64,000 nucleotides of DNA from Nectonema munidae (lineage: Eukaryota; Nematomorpha; Nectonematoida; Nectonematidae), in the NCBI GenBank assembly GCA_030549495.1, contig JAUIRK010000922.1:248001-312000 (forward strand), written 5' to 3'. Within the stretch, counting starts at the first letter, position 1, and each line of letters opens with the position of its first letter. Of this stretch, positions 11,852 to 26,995 are shown one piece after another. Both the position numbers and the translations under genes were made by a program. The notes below the pieces were generated by a model. That model saw only the letters and a list, made by a program, of their open reading frames with translations. It was not told the DNA's origin and ran no database searches.

Positions 11852-11962
11852 TAGCGTGGGATGTTTTCATCGAGAAAGCACAATTGCGCCGCTTGTATCG
11901 AACTATGAGAAAAGTTTGGACCCTCTGTTATCAAAACACAGTATCAAACCAACCTTACTTAT
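11852..11962 (-). mobile_element. SINE family B copy
   Basis: Contains the 3' body of family B (GATGTTTTCATCGAGAAAGC, CAATTGCGCCGCTTGTATCG, AACTATGAG) in the same orientation as the 55725 copy. The tRNA-like head is decayed. Confidence 0.6.
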
Positions 11963-12381
11963 GCTCTAAGGATAATTGAAAATCATGGATTTGTTTATAT
12001 CTTAAAAAAATGTTACATTATTAAAATTAGAAATCCAAATAGAAATAAGAAGAATGTGCTCTATTTTGATAATATATCCAAATTGTAAAAGACTAAATTT
12101 AAGAGGATTTTAGAACTCTTTGTTAATGATACTTGTTGTTGAGAGAACCTATTCTTCAAATTTTTGACACCACCACTTTATATAATACAGTAAATTTTCT
12201 TCATGCAAACAGGTCTTTATTCTTTCAACAACCAAAAACAGAGTTTATGATTAGTAATAATATATCAATAATTTGTTAAATTCAATAGTTAACTTCTCTA
12301 AATAGGACATTATCTGCCCCATGTCTGTCAGTAGTATATAGGTTTTTTGAGAAGTATGATAAATAAATAAATATCAAGTTT

Positions 12382-12716
12382 TAACCCATTTGATACAAGA
12401 TAAAGCAGGCAAAGTAGAAAAACCTATGCTAGTTTTTGTAACAATAAGAAAATACAAATAAATAGTTGAAGAAAAGTCACGAAATTTAAATTTACGAACT
12501 CAACCTTTTAATTGTAGTAAAATCATTATCTAAATAAAATATTAAAAAACAAAATAATAGACTATATTTTTTTAGTTCTCTAATTATATTATCAAAAAAC
12601 TAAATGAAAAAGAAATAAATTGCGATTTTCAATTTTTAAATAAAATCGTCTGCGTTTATCAAATCTCTTTAATAAAAATCTGATATCATCTGATTATTTG
12701 GTCGTTAACGGTTAAA
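12382..12716. mobile_element. possible degenerate TTAA MITE
   Basis: Left end TTAACCCATTTGATAC with AAAGCAGGCA close by, and right part with ATCGTCTGCGTT and TTTGGTCGTTAACGG. These match the MITE family loosely, separated by about 200 bases of unrelated AT-rich DNA. Confidence 0.4.
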
Positions 12717-13792
12717 CTTTAAAGTAATAAAAGTTAATATGTTAGGAATGAAACAAGTTTGAAAATTGTGTTTTCAAATTAGTTTTTTTAGAGCGAATAT
12801 CGAAATCTTACATTGATGTTTCCATAATATTCATTAAAGTAATACAAAAAAAACTAAAAGACAAATAAATAAATAAAATGAGCAGTCACAAATGACTTAA
12901 CAAAGAATTATAATTTTAACATAAATAAAGAAGAAACAAATGTTGTTAAATAAACAAACGTCTAGATGATCAATCTCAAGAAGAAAACTAGTAAGCAAAC
13001 ACAAAATAAAATAATAAAGTTATTAGATTTTTTATTATGTTAATAGTTATTTTTCATAAAACATTATTTCTACGGTGCAAACTCTTGTAATGCTTGTGCA
13101 ATTATTTGCTAATCAAAATAAATTCTTCTTCTTCTTCTTCTAAATAATTGATTACCCCAAAATTTGTGATAAAAATTCAAAAATGTAAGAAAAGAAGAAA
13201 AAGATTAAAATATTATGAACATAAAATATTTGAAGTTTAGAAATGGTGAATTAATCGAATAGTAAGGTGCATCAATTGCTATAAATAAAAAGAATAATCA
13301 ACTTTTGTAACTTTGAGAACTGATTTTTTGAAGTTTTAACTATGGGAAAATTTAAAAAGTAATGGATATTAAAAGGTATTACTAGTTAAATCAACAAAAA
13401 TACAATACAGAAAAGTGTAAGAATGGCAATCTAGAATACAAAGCATATGAGGTTTTGCAAAACTTCTATATTTATATCATATAAAAAATCTATAAAATTT
13501 AAAAAACCTTAATCTATTCAAAAAAAATTCATTATTTTAAATTTTAAATTTGAACTGTAAAAATAAAAAATAATAATAATAGATATCTTAAAAGAATTAA
13601 AGAAAAAATTAACAAGAATTCATGTATTTATTATTTGAGTTTGTTGTTTCTATTTATTCGAGTTTTTTTAAGTTTTTTCAGTAAGTTTGGGCCAGTTTGG
13701 GTAAAAAGTCGAACCTTAAAACGTCTACAGCCTATATCAAGGTTGTACCCTTTTAAAATTTAATCACCTGGAAGCAATATATATTGATTAAT

Positions 13793-13825
13793 GATGATGA
13801 TGATAATGATCATCATCATCTTCGT
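13793..13825. repeat. small GAT/ATC palindrome
   Basis: GATGATGATGATAATGATC followed by ATCATCATC: the same triplet on the two strands back to back, able to form a hairpin. Confidence 0.6.
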
Positions 13826-14099
13826 TGTATTCATCACATTAATCTTCATGGTAAAATGGATAGACTTTTATTCGAGTAAATCCAAGAACACCAGTCTCAC
13901 ATTTCAAAATACCAAAAAACGCACAAATCCACCAATCAAACAATATGATAATAGAGCCTTTGATTAAAAGCCGAAACATTCCTTCGATTTCAAAAAAAAT
14001 CAAAATTATTTTGAAACCGAAAACTTTATTTTACTGTAAGCATGGCATTCTTTCTTCGGACTCAAATTTATTGGTTCTTAACCTTTTTTATTATATTAG

Positions 14100-15900
14100 C
14101 CCTTCTGACCCGGAAGTGAATTAGCGTCACCCCTATAATAATTCCTATATCTGCGAATTTTGGATAAAGATAGAATAAAATAAATTATTATAGGATCAAT
14201 TTTATTGAAAATAAAACAAATAAATGAAAGTTTAACTACCAAACAAATGAAAATCTTCCAAATAACTTAAAATTATACAAAATCTACTTTTCACTTAGCA
14301 TGATGTTTGATGTTGTTTTGCATTCATAAGTACATCAAAACGAGAAGGATGGCTCATGAGATTACGCCTCAATTTTGCACCAATCATAAGCTTATTACTA
14401 CCGTTATTTTAAGAGCTTAGAATACAGCTTTGCAGCGATAGGTCAAAGGGAACTGGATCATCATAGTCAGTGGACGTATAGAAAGAAGAGGATAGTCGTT
14501 AAATTAACTTTGCCAAAAAATTGGAAGGTTTAATTTAAAATAATCAACTTTCATCTGAGTTTCTTCACGAATTTGAGAAATTCTACCTTAGCACCAACAT
14601 CAGTATCATTGATCAAGTTATCCTTCCCTGAAAATGGTCTTTAGCTCGACATGTCAGTACAACGATGATTTGACACCTAGAAATTACTTTTGATAGGGTT
14701 ATTCAATGCCACGAGATGAGATCTCTTTACAAAAACTGCACTTATCTTCCGATAGTGAACCCAATATATTTGCTATAAGAGGAAAAGACGTAGTGTCACA
14801 ACCCTAAACTCGTTTCTGATGAAATTTTATTTTACACTTAAACGCTCCTACTTTGTCATTAACTGTGCGCAAAATTTCAAGATTTCCTTGCGATGAAATG
14901 ATAAGAAAAAAACAGACAGGTGAATAACCTTAGGTACAAAATTGTTATTTTTCATCTTTTCATAAATAAGACTTGGTGCGACTATGCTTCACTCGTATTA
15001 TTGCTTGCTCTAGAAGTTTTATCACTCTATTGAGAAGTTTTACACCTAGCAGCCAACATAACTCAGTAAAAAGAACAGAGAAGTCTGAGCTCATTTCTTA
15101 AAAAAACATTAAAATCTATCTATATTTTAAGCTGCACGAGACTCATATGCTTTAGAGTCTTAACATCAAACCGCGAACACTTGTTATAGTTCAAATAGTG
15201 AAGTTTTTATCCAAAGAAGGCATTGGAGCCGTATTTTAAACTGACATTGAAAGGACACACATCTATTCTCCGACCAACAAAGACTTCTAAACAAAAGTTA
15301 TGCTTTGTTTTTTTTCAACTCAAGAAAGATTTCCAGGATTTTGAAAATATTTTATCAACTAGTTAATGTGAATCTTTCTTCAGATAACAAGACAACAACT
15401 TCTTTGCCAATTTAGCGATCATACACAATGTTGGTAACAATAAGTAATATCAGTGAACTCATCCACTTGCAATTAAAACATAGGACTACTATTCACGATA
15501 GTCAAAACTTGCAGCAGATTATTTTTACTCATGTCCAAGATCTGATATATGATTATATCCCTAAATAAGAGAATTAGCATCAATTGGTTTATCGCTGTTT
15601 TTCTATAATTACTTTCTTGCTTCAAGAATGCAAGCTTTAATGTGAACTTCACCAATGGTATGAGGTTTATTGCCCAAATTTTGGAACATTTCTATATGAA
15701 ATCTCCATTGCTGTCTTGTTCTTAAGAGCATAATAATCATTAGAGTCCATATGACTAGCCTTTAGAGAAGCTACTTTTCGCTTAAAATTGCTCAAGCTTT
15801 TTCCAGCAGTTAATTAGTTATTAAGTTAGTTTATTAGGTTTCATATTTCCATGACTCCAAATGTAACCGCAAGCAAAAAAATAATTATTGTTCGGAACAA
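14100..15900. other. decayed, less AT-rich region with no recognisable gene
   Basis: Composition differs from the very AT-rich DNA around it, as in an old pseudogene or transposon, but all six frames are broken and no motif could be named. 15911-16129 and 15473-15655 (minus) are open by chance. Confidence 0.25.
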
Positions 15901-17231
15901 TAATTTTTTTCTAATAATTTTTTTGTATATACGCTTCTTGGAAGACAAATTGCCTACACAAAACAAGAATATGAACAAAGAAAATAAAATTTCGTTTCAG
16001 AAACTTGCACATATAAAGGTTAAATAAAAATTTATAAAGTTCAAACTTCAAGGGGAAGACCTCAAAAATTTTCAAATTTGGATGAAACACACAAAGGTGG
16101 AACTGATGAATCTTAGCCAAACCGTTCATTCAAAAAGTGTACAGTTAGTGATGATGATCGAATGCAAGTCAACTTACAATTTCCAGTTATAAGAATTTAA
16201 AGTTTATTATTTGATGTGAAGGGAAGAGATCTATAGCTTTATATTAGATTATGTAAAAGTGTATGTATTTTTTGCTTATTGTGTATATATGCCTCTCTCT
16301 GTCATCTGTTCATCAGATGTGGGATTTTTAGCCATAAATGTTCAAACGTACATATTTGACATTTCTAAATTTCACTTGATTATTTAGTGCTATTTGTAGG
16401 CAAAGTGAATGAAATTTGAAATATCGTTAATAATTACAGCTACTTTTATACAAAAATCTTATAAAAAATAAAATTCTAAAAAATCTTAGGTAATCTATTT
16501 ATTGATGACCTTAAAGTCAATTTTTTTAGGCGGTAGCCTTTACAAAAAAAACTAAATGCACAACATTCACACAAAGGACATAAATAGTTCTACTCAAAAA
16601 GCATCACAACTTTTACAAAATCACTCCTTGTCACTATAGATTTTATTACTGTGAATGCCCTACTACTAAGACACAAAAATTAAACTACACATTAACATAG
16701 ACATGACACCTGGTAGAAAAAGTCATGTCTAATAAATGGTTTTATTGAAAAATTTGCATTACTTTAAATCCTATCCTACTGGATACCTCTTTTAAATGAA
16801 CACCCGCTAATTACACACATTATTTCAATTAGCGAATCACTTTCAAACAAAATAATAGGAAAATGTACTGTCACCTGTGTAATGCGAAGAACGGAGAGAG
16901 GAGGAACTTATCTTATCCCAACATATGATCTGTATTGAAAAATCTCGAAGAGCCAAGACTAATTATAATTACCTTTGTTTCCTACCTTTTTCTCTCAAAG
17001 TGTGTTTATTTAATTCTCTCTTTCTTTCTCTACAACTTTATCTGCAAATAGGTATAATCAAGTTTAATGTGTTTTTTTAAATTTTTTCCAATAATATTTT
17101 TCTAGACTAAAGTTGTTAGCCTTAAACTCGTTTGTTGTACTCCACACTGTTAATATTATGAAAACCTATAAATTTTTCACTTAAAACAAGACGAGTAAAT
17201 CTTATTTTTACTTCCTTTCAATCCGCCACAT
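15901..17231. other. AT-rich DNA, nothing recognised
   Basis: No coding or RNA signal. Pyrimidine tracts occur at about 16293-16303 and 16991-17035. Confidence 0.45.
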
Positions 17232-19146
17232 TTGGATCTATTATTGATCAGTGCAGCTAACTCAATTATGTCTTCAAACAAGCAAAAGCGAACAGAGTTT
17301 TTTATTCAATATAAAGTTAAATTCAGAAGAGCTGTAGATTGCGGAAAGATTAGTTGTCATCAATTAGCCATCGATTTTGATGTTGTTAAAGCACAAGCTA
17401 GTACAATTCTACAAAATCGAAAAAAGATTTTGCAAGAATACGAGTACAAATGTAATGTTTACCTGTAAAGATCCTGTGATTGCCCTAAGTACGCGATTTA
17501 AATGCATTGATATGCGACTGGTTTCAGAATAAACCGACACAGTGTCAACTCCAATATCTAGATAAAAATGATTCTAGAGCAGACTTACATTCATGCCAAA
17601 AAATTAAATAAATCAGACTTCAAGGCCTCAAATCTTTGGTTTAATAGTTTCACGAAATGTCACAAGGGGACATTTCATACCGTAAGTGGTGAAAGCGCTG
17701 ATATTTCAGAATAAACATTGCAGGCATGGAAGGCAAGAATTCTTCAACTCATTGAAAGTATTCTCCGAGTTATATTTTTTAAATGGATGAAACTTGGGTC
17801 TTTTAAATTCCAATACCAGACTAGACCTACGCTATTAAAAGCCAAGACGGCAAGAGTGGCCAGAAGTCCGTTTTCAAAACAGGTAGTTTTTAACTTGTAA
17901 TTTATCGCTAAAACACTTTTACTTTACCGTTAATTATATAATATCAAAAAGAGCAACTGAATCTTCTTCCAGATACAAAAACCAGATGAAACAACACAAT
18001 TTCAAGATTTATCAATTTGAAAACCTGAATTCCTAAGGCTTCGAAACTTGATGACATTTTTGAAAATATTTCCTAGAATGAATGTAAAGTTTTAGAAAAC
18101 TTAGTTAGCGTTATATGCCATTTTGAATGCTACTTAAGCCTTAAGGGCTTTCACCCGAATCTGTTGATATACAAAAGAGACTCTACTAGCTACATATTAC
18201 TCACATCTAGCTAAAGATTTAAAGAAAGCACTAAATGGAATATATTCTTCGCGTAGATTGATGAATGTAGTTGGATTGATTAAGATTCGATTAACTTTAG
18301 ATGCTTTGCTTTTTAAAATCTCATTATTCTTAAATAAAATTAATATTACTCTTTTTGAAAGAGTTGTTGTTATTATTAAATACATATCAAAGTAAAATAA
18401 ATAGAAGCTAATTACATATTCAAATTCAATTTTATAGTTAAATTTTATAGTTAAAGCACTTTCAGCCGTAAGGCTATATGCTCGCATTATACTTAAGATG
18501 GTTAGTCACAGCTTTTGTGAATTTGTTTTTAGAGTGGGAGCCTTGGGGATCGAACCCCTGACCTTCAACTGTTAAGCTGAGAGGTACACCCTAACTAACA
18601 TTGAGACTCATAGTGAATAATATATTTAAAATGAAAAATTGATAAAATAAAGTTTTATTTTCAATTAAAAAAATAATAAAGCCGATGAAAAATTATATTC
18701 TATTATTTCTGGTAATGAAAAATTAGATAAAATTCGAGCACTAGTAAAGAAAATTTTCATACTCTTTTATCAAAAAAAGAGGACTATAGGCAGATGTGGA
18801 TTTTATTGCCAAAATCTGCCAACGTCCTCGATGCATGCCAGTGGATCGTCAGCCCATGGACCGAAGTCACTACCCATACCCTATTAGTATGGGCTTTCTT
18901 CTTCTCAATGCAATTTCATCTGGAGTTGCAGATGGAGAATTACATCAACTTGTTTTCGCAACTGGTTAAACTCTTGGTGTACCTGTTGCAATGCGCTTTG
19001 AAGAGTTCTTCAATTTGGAAGGCAAGGGCTGCCATTTGATCATTTGGGAAAAGGATAGGATGATCGATTTCTTTAAAAAACATCATGCCAAAAACAACGT
19101 TGAATTAAGCGATGATGATGATGACGACTTCAATCAAGAGAATTAA
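17232..19146 (+). mobile_element. pogo/Tigger DNA transposon relic, interrupted by a SINE
   Basis: At 17268 an open frame gives MSSNKQKRTEFFIQYKVK followed by SCHQLAIDFDVVKAQASTIL, the N-terminal psq/CENP-B-like helix-turn-helix of pogo transposases. At about 17780-17880 a worn DDE start reads MDETWVF with nearby KSQDGKSGQKS. After the SINE at 18449-18610, 18794-19000 (WTEVTTHTLLVW) resembles the C-terminal helical part, ending in an acidic tail of Asp codons at about 19111-19140. Many breaks; the terminal repeats were not found. Confidence 0.6.
18449..18610 (-). mobile_element. SINE family A copy (tRNA-derived)
   Basis: On the minus strand: GTTAGGGTGTACCTCTCAGC, TTAACAGTTGAAGG, GGGGTTCGATCCCC (perfect B box with T-stem), then GCTGTGACTAACCATCTTAA, GCGAGCATATAGCC and GCTGAAAGTGCTTTAACT. 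The head resembles a tRNA with a TTAACA anticodon loop (perhaps Val). Inserted within the Tigger relic. Confidence 0.75.
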
Positions 19147-20334
19147 GAAACTCAATTAGTGAAATCTACAAGTGAACCACTGAAATTTATCGGACTAATT
19201 AAAAAAAAATTCGCTAAAAATACTAGAAATCATTGACAGTCAGTCTTGTCAACAATGAAAGAAAATTAGGAACGGTGACGGCCAAACGTTACCAAGAAGC
19301 AAGACAACAGAAATTTGATTGTTTTCCTTTACAAATTATAAATTTAAAACTTGATCCTTGAGTGCGCAGTCTAAGTTTTCAATATTAATCAGCTCATAGA
19401 TTTTATTGAGTCTGGCAATAATGTACATTGATTACATTTCTTTAGCTGTATGCAATGTATGCACAAATATGTTATTTAAGTATATTATAGTCTGCCAAAA
19501 AGCTTTAGGCATCTTATCTCCTGCATAGTCTTGCCAGACCACTGATATTAAATAATAAAAAATTGTTTGCAATTATAAAACTATTTTGAGATGAAAGATA
19601 TGCATTCTTTGAATGACACTTTAATTCCTCTTAAATAACTCTATTGCAATTGAATTCACTCAAAATGAAATGCAGTATTTTACAACGATTCATATTTCAT
19701 AGAATATTAGGCATTTGCAATGATGTTTGCTAGATGCCATAAATTTCATCTGACAACATTATTATTCTGCCTCCTGAGAGAATTGCCTTAAAGATTCTAT
19801 TCTAAGTAAAATATTATAATTATTTATTATATGCCTATAGATTGTATATGAATGTGTACAAATAATTTACGCTATGAATGTATATACAAAAAATATGTTT
19901 GTGTGTTTGTATTTCAAGATGAGGAGAATATGTAGAAAAATGTAGGTATTATGCTGTTTGTTAATTTAAGCAAAGATTTGTTTTGATGACATTGTTTTAT
20001 AAATTTGATTTGAAGCATATATCGGTCATTTTACTTTTTTTGTGTGATTTTATGAATTGGTTTGACTTGATTAAATATAAAAAAAGCCTTCACAAATTTT
20101 TATGTCTACTTGAGCATATTTATCATTTGCTTTATGTCGACTAGGAAAAAAATCAATTTTAAATAAGTTCGTAAATTTAATTCTATCACTGCTTCGTTTA
20201 TCTTCTCCCATTCGCTCGTATTTAGATCATTCAAAAAATAAAAATTAAAGAATTACTTTTTTCTGATTTTTTATTTAAATCATGGCTGCTGCTGATGTCA
20301 TTGAGTAAATATGGCAATGATGAGCATGTGAATT
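19147..20334. other. AT-rich DNA before the GAT array, nothing recognised
   Basis: No gene or repeat seen. Some short CTG/GCT triplets occur just before the array (20283-20292). Confidence 0.45.
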
Positions 20335-23260
<2,926 letters not shown>

Positions 23261-23385
23261 AGTCAGATGGCCTGGTCGTGGGAATATTGGTTCTCGATCC
23301 GATGGGCTAGGTTCGATTTCGGTTCGTGACTCATTACTATTTGTTCAGCTATGAGAGATTATTCTTTCCTTAGAGGGAATACAGA
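23261..23385 (+). mobile_element. SINE family C copy
   Basis: AGATGGCCTGGTCGTGGGAA (A-box-like), GGTTCGATTTCGG (B box), then GTGACTCATTACTATTTG, CAGCTATGAGAGATTATTC and CTTAGAGGG. Shares its layout with the copy at 62971. Confidence 0.6.
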
Positions 23386-23499
23386 CATCTAGCAAAATAT
23401 TTTAAGGATATTGGGTATAGAATTTCTCCGTTATATTTGGGATCGTAATTCTACATGTGTTGCGAGTATTTTGTTGTAAAATAAAACTTTCACAACATA

Positions 23500-23505
23500 T
23501 TTATT
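23500..23505 (-). terminator. polyadenylation signal AATAAA
   Basis: AATAAA on the minus strand about 215 bases downstream of the stop of the 597-residue gene, the nearest canonical signal seen. Such hexamers are common in AT-rich DNA, so this is a candidate only. Confidence 0.4.
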
Positions 23506-23719
23506 ATAATTATGAATGGGATAATAATCAACTTTTCAAAAAAAATTTAATAATCAACTTTTCATATAATGGCATTGTAATTACCATATAATTTATGTTA
23601 AAATTAAAAATATAACTGTAAAACAAAACTTTTCATAAATAAATTTCGACAATTTTTACTGTGATAGAGGAGCTGAAGAATCCCATTTCCCATATGTTGA
23701 AAGTGAAGGAGAAACCAAT

Positions 23720-25513
23720 TCAACTTTTTCTTGCCTTAAAAAAGACTTTTGGACGTGGAATGCTGTAAAACGGATTATTTTGAGTGGAGTCAGTGATGTC
23801 CAGAGCTGAGGCAGACTTTGATCTTTGATTCAACAAATGCAAATGCTCAATTTCTTCGGGGGTACGAAAAAATTGTCGATAAACTTTATCCGCAAATTGC
23901 ACATTTTTAGGACTTGAATTTTGGGATGATGAATTGGTTGAAGAGTAAAAAATATTTCTACCTTGCGTATCATATTGTCTATTACATTTGCTTTTAGCTT
24001 GGAGTTGATTGGTGTCCAAGAATTTAATTTTTGTTAAATGCGTATCTTTTTTAAGAATACCCTTGTGGAGAGGAGTGCGAGGCAAATTTTCAGATGCACG
24101 AAGTGAACTGGATCGGTTTTCTTTAGGTAAGGATGTTGCTGTGGCTTTTAGATCAGTTAGGAGATTGCTCGAAGATTTTGACAGCTTTACTTTTGCACGA
24201 AGAAGAGTTGAGGTTGTCGTGACACTGCTTGTTGTGTAGACGAATGCCTTCTTAAAGTTGTGCTGAACTAAAGGAGTTGAAGGAGTCAAGCGGTGAAGAT
24301 GATTCACCGAGGAATCCGAGTAAATAGGATTTCGAGATGATGAGTCGTGTTGGACCATGTGGTGAGCGACTCTTGCGCAACCCATAGGAGAAGGAGAAAT
24401 CATTCGATTTGACGAGTCAGCTACTTCACCGTTTTGATGAGTGTAGGTGTAGTTGATGCCAGAGTTAGTGCTTCTTTTAATGCCATTTTTTCCATCTTCA
24501 AGGATTTTAGCTTTCAGAGTTTGCCTTGTTGCTTGGCAGTCAAATTTTTGATAGGTATCTTCTTCATGATTGATGGAAAATGTATGAGGCTTATGAAGAA
24601 GGCTGCTTTCACTGTTTTCGCTATTTTTGTTATTACTTTTCAAATCAAGGAGCAAAAGGTTGACTTGGGTATTTAGCTTTTGCACTTCTTTGTCAAAGTC
24701 AATTGTTAAGAAGTTATTATTGTTATTATTATTATTATCATCATCATCACTCTTGTGGATCACTGCGAGGGTTGACATTGAACTTCGCGCACCACTCATC
24801 GCTACTGTGTCTTTGCTAGTGATGTCTTCGCGAAAAAAACTTACACTGGGAGAACGATGGAAATTCTTTTGATGGTGATGGTAATTTGCTTTGAAAGCGC
24901 TGCCTCCATCGTCACTGGTTGCATCAGCATTCAAAACACCATTTACAACTTTGCAAAAGTTTGTGTGAAAGCAGGTTTCTACTGGGAGCTCCACTGCTAA
25001 CTTTTTTGTACCTGAATTCTCTCTTTCCAAGAATGTTGATGATGATGATGATGACGATGTACATGTAAATAGTGGATGTGATGATGTAATTTCATCTTTT
25101 AGAGGAGTAAGGGTATGATGACGACTATTATTATTATTAGTAATATATATATTATCCCTGTGATTCACGTTCCCCTGAGAAATGACACTACCCATCACCA
25201 AACCTTCACTTTCCTTTGAAACATGATGAGATTTGCATTTTTGAAGTGATGATGAGACAAAACTTTCTCCTTTCCTTGGATGTTGGGTTTTTTGAGGCGA
25301 GTTTTGACGAAGTTGTGCTGATGATGACGAAATTGGTGGGGATTTTGGGTGGGTATTTTTACGTGGCATCTTTTCATCAACTCTACAACTCAAATCTTTG
25401 CCTTTAAGCGTGAATGTGTTGAAATTAGCGCGGTCTTTGAAGCAAGCATACCTTCCGCTATAACTCCTAGTTAAAGCCTGACTCAAAATAAAGAGCTTTT
25501 CTTCCAGTTCCAT
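23720..25513 (-). CDS. 597-residue low-complexity protein with RVxF-like motifs, function unknown
   Basis: I do not recognise the family. The frame is open further upstream, but TTTTCTTTCAG at about 25546 is a strong 3' splice site, so the exon should begin at 25545. The first ATG after it (25513) has a good context (AAAATGG) and gives MELEEKLFILSQ. The protein is soluble-looking, rich in Ser, Asn, Lys and His, with runs at about residues 255-267 (DDDDNNNNNNNN) and a short predicted coiled coil at about 272-293 (FDKEVQKLNTQVNLLLLDL). Near the C-terminus are KGILKK (484-489), KIKF (495-498), KNVQFADK (536-543) and KVFF (589-592). KIKF, KNVQF and KVFF fit the RVxF motif by which many proteins bind protein phosphatase 1. 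A regulatory or scaffold role is only an inference. An AATAAA lies about 215 bases past the stop. Confidence 0.75.
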   Translation of the reverse strand: MELEEKLFILSQALTRSYSGRYACFKDRANFNTFTLKGKDLSCRVDEKMPRKNTHPKSPPISSSSAQLRQNSPQKTQHPRKGESFVSSSLQKCKSHHVSKESEGLVMGSVISQGNVNHRDNIYITNNNNSRHHTLTPLKDEITSSHPLFTCTSSSSSSSTFLERENSGTKKLAVELPVETCFHTNFCKVVNGVLNADATSDDGGSAFKANYHHHQKNFHRSPSVSFFREDITSKDTVAMSGARSSMSTLAVIHKSDDDDNNNNNNNNFLTIDFDKEVQKLNTQVNLLLLDLKSNNKNSENSESSLLHKPHTFSINHEEDTYQKFDCQATRQTLKAKILEDGKNGIKRSTNSGINYTYTHQNGEVADSSNRMISPSPMGCARVAHHMVQHDSSSRNPIYSDSSVNHLHRLTPSTPLVQHNFKKAFVYTTSSVTTTSTLLRAKVKLSKSSSNLLTDLKATATSLPKENRSSSLRASENLPRTPLHKGILKKDTHLTKIKFLDTNQLQAKSKCNRQYDTQGRNIFYSSTNSSSQNSSPKNVQFADKVYRQFFRTPEEIEHLHLLNQRSKSASALDITDSTQNNPFYSIPRPKVFFKARKS

Positions 25514-25545
25514 TTTAGGTAATAGAGTGGATTTGGGGAGATGAG
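25514..25545 (-). other. 5' UTR part of the coding exon and 3' splice site of an upstream intron
   Basis: On the minus strand a pyrimidine-rich run ends TTTCTTTCAG at 25546. The 32 bases from there to the ATG would be 5' UTR, so at least one non-coding exon should lie at higher coordinates. I could not fix its position. Confidence 0.6.
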
Positions 25546-26260
25546 CTGAAAGAAAATGAGGAAAATATTTCAACCATCATGCAGGAGAAGTTTGAGGAGA
25601 AAAGTGATTCAAAGCATCATATACCAGTGAAAGGTGGATGTGGATCCTTTGTAATTTGGACAGGGAAGCACAAACAATGAGAATGCTGCTAAATCACCAA
25701 GCAATCTTCCCTGTATTATTAAGCTGTCAATGAAAGAATTCAAGTTATGGAAAAAATTTCGAACAAATCCTTTCTCTTTCAAAGACGCGATGCTGATGAT
25801 GATGATGATGATGTGATGATGAGGATGCCTGAGATGGAGAAGAAGAATTTCAGCAAAACACTATGCAATAGACTTCTTTAACTTTTTAGGCCAGTTAAAA
25901 TTGGAGGAGGGAGTTTATTTGCCGATTCTCGTTATTACGTATTCATCATACATACATACTTTCACAAGCAAATAATGCGTTTGCCGAAGAGAAAGAGAGC
26001 GCGTATGTATGTAAATCGTGCAAAAACAAACTATTTGGCAACTGGCAAGGCGAGGGGAGTAGGAGATAAGCTTCACGAGCACAAGCGCTCTACTACCACC
26101 ACCACTATCCTGCTGCTTCATGCATCTTTTGTGTTAATTCTAAAAGTATTTTACAAACAAATAATGGTGTTTTTTGATAACACAAAGTTCATACATACAT
26201 GTGGATATGGAGTTAGGGGGATATATGTATTACATTGTACACATACATGCATAGAAGAGG
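25546..26260 (-). promoter_or_regulatory. upstream region of the 597-residue gene (intron, 5' UTR and promoter mixed)
   Basis: Less AT-rich than the flanks, with CTC-rich and (GAT)n tracts (25794-25813) and a stretch around 25980-26110 with frames open on both strands but no recognisable protein. It is the likely place for the first exon and promoter, but no core promoter element can be assigned. Confidence 0.3.
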
Positions 26261-26859
26261 TTTAAGTGCTTGCGAGTGATGTATCGGTGAGATTATGGCA
26301 ATAAGCTTGGATAAGTTAGAAGAAAAATTAGAGATAAAATTAATTGTTAAAGTCATCATCATGGTAAATCACAATCATAGAACTTGTTATATAACAATCA
26401 TAAAGTAGGCGTAATATACAAATATGTAGTAATGATAATTGCAAGTATATATTTATATCGCCAGCAAACTTCTTCGTCATCCATCCTTCATGCTCTATTC
26501 TAGTTAAATAAAATGGCGCTGTATGAGATGAGGAGAGATGGCCCGTCTCATCCATATAATGAGATTAATTGTAGTCATTATTACTTTTGAAAATTTTTCG
26601 TCATTACGATTGAAGTGCATCTTCTTTTTTATTTCGATGAAAAGATTGCCTTTATTATTATTATCATTCACGTGATCGTGATGATGACGAAGCTAAGTAC
26701 TACTACAATAATTATTATTTATTATAAAAGAGATTAATCATACTTTGTGTGCACTATTGCGAAGTTGAGTGAAAATTTCTTTATGTTTCAGTCAGTTAAT
26801 CACTGAGTTAATTACATATTTGTACTAGTTAATTTGTTTTCAATTCAATAGTTATTTAC
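26261..26859. other. AT-rich DNA with short ATC/ATT microsatellites
   Basis: Small triplet tracts (26352-26362, 26652-26668, 26706-26725). No gene recognised. Confidence 0.45.
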
Positions 26860-26995
26860 TAGACCTAGATCGTCAATTAGATGAGAAAGTTTCAATAACT
26901 CAACGTCTTGGGTTCGATCCCGCATCAAGCCTCCTTTCTTCATAGTTCGATACAAGCGCGAAATTGTGCATTCTCGATGAAAACACCACAAAGTC
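26860..26995 (+). mobile_element. SINE family B copy
   Basis: A tRNA-like head with a B box (GGGTTCGATCCC at about 26911), then CATCAAGCCTCCTTTCTTCA, AGTTCGATACAAGCG and TGCATTCTCGATGAAAACACC. Same family as 11852, 55725 and 59305. Confidence 0.65.

Noticed and set aside
11776-11979. 67-codon plus-strand frame
   Set aside because: Lies across a SINE family B copy.
18535-18610. A tRNA gene
   Set aside because: The B box is perfect but the anticodon stem and acceptor stem do not pair well, and the same head plus tail recurs at 62801: a SINE.
24009-24872. Plus-strand frames over the 597-residue gene
   Set aside because: Shadows of the minus-strand gene, rich in runs complementary to its Asn and Ser codons.
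23720-25573. The full 617-codon frame starting MKYFPHFLS
   Set aside because: The first 29 bases form a polypyrimidine tract ending in TTTCAG, a strong splice acceptor, so the start at 25513 (MELEEK) is preferred.
25915-26265. Overlapping frames on both strands upstream of the 597-residue gene
   Set aside because: Codon use follows simple repeats; no recognisable domain, more likely 5' UTR or promoter.
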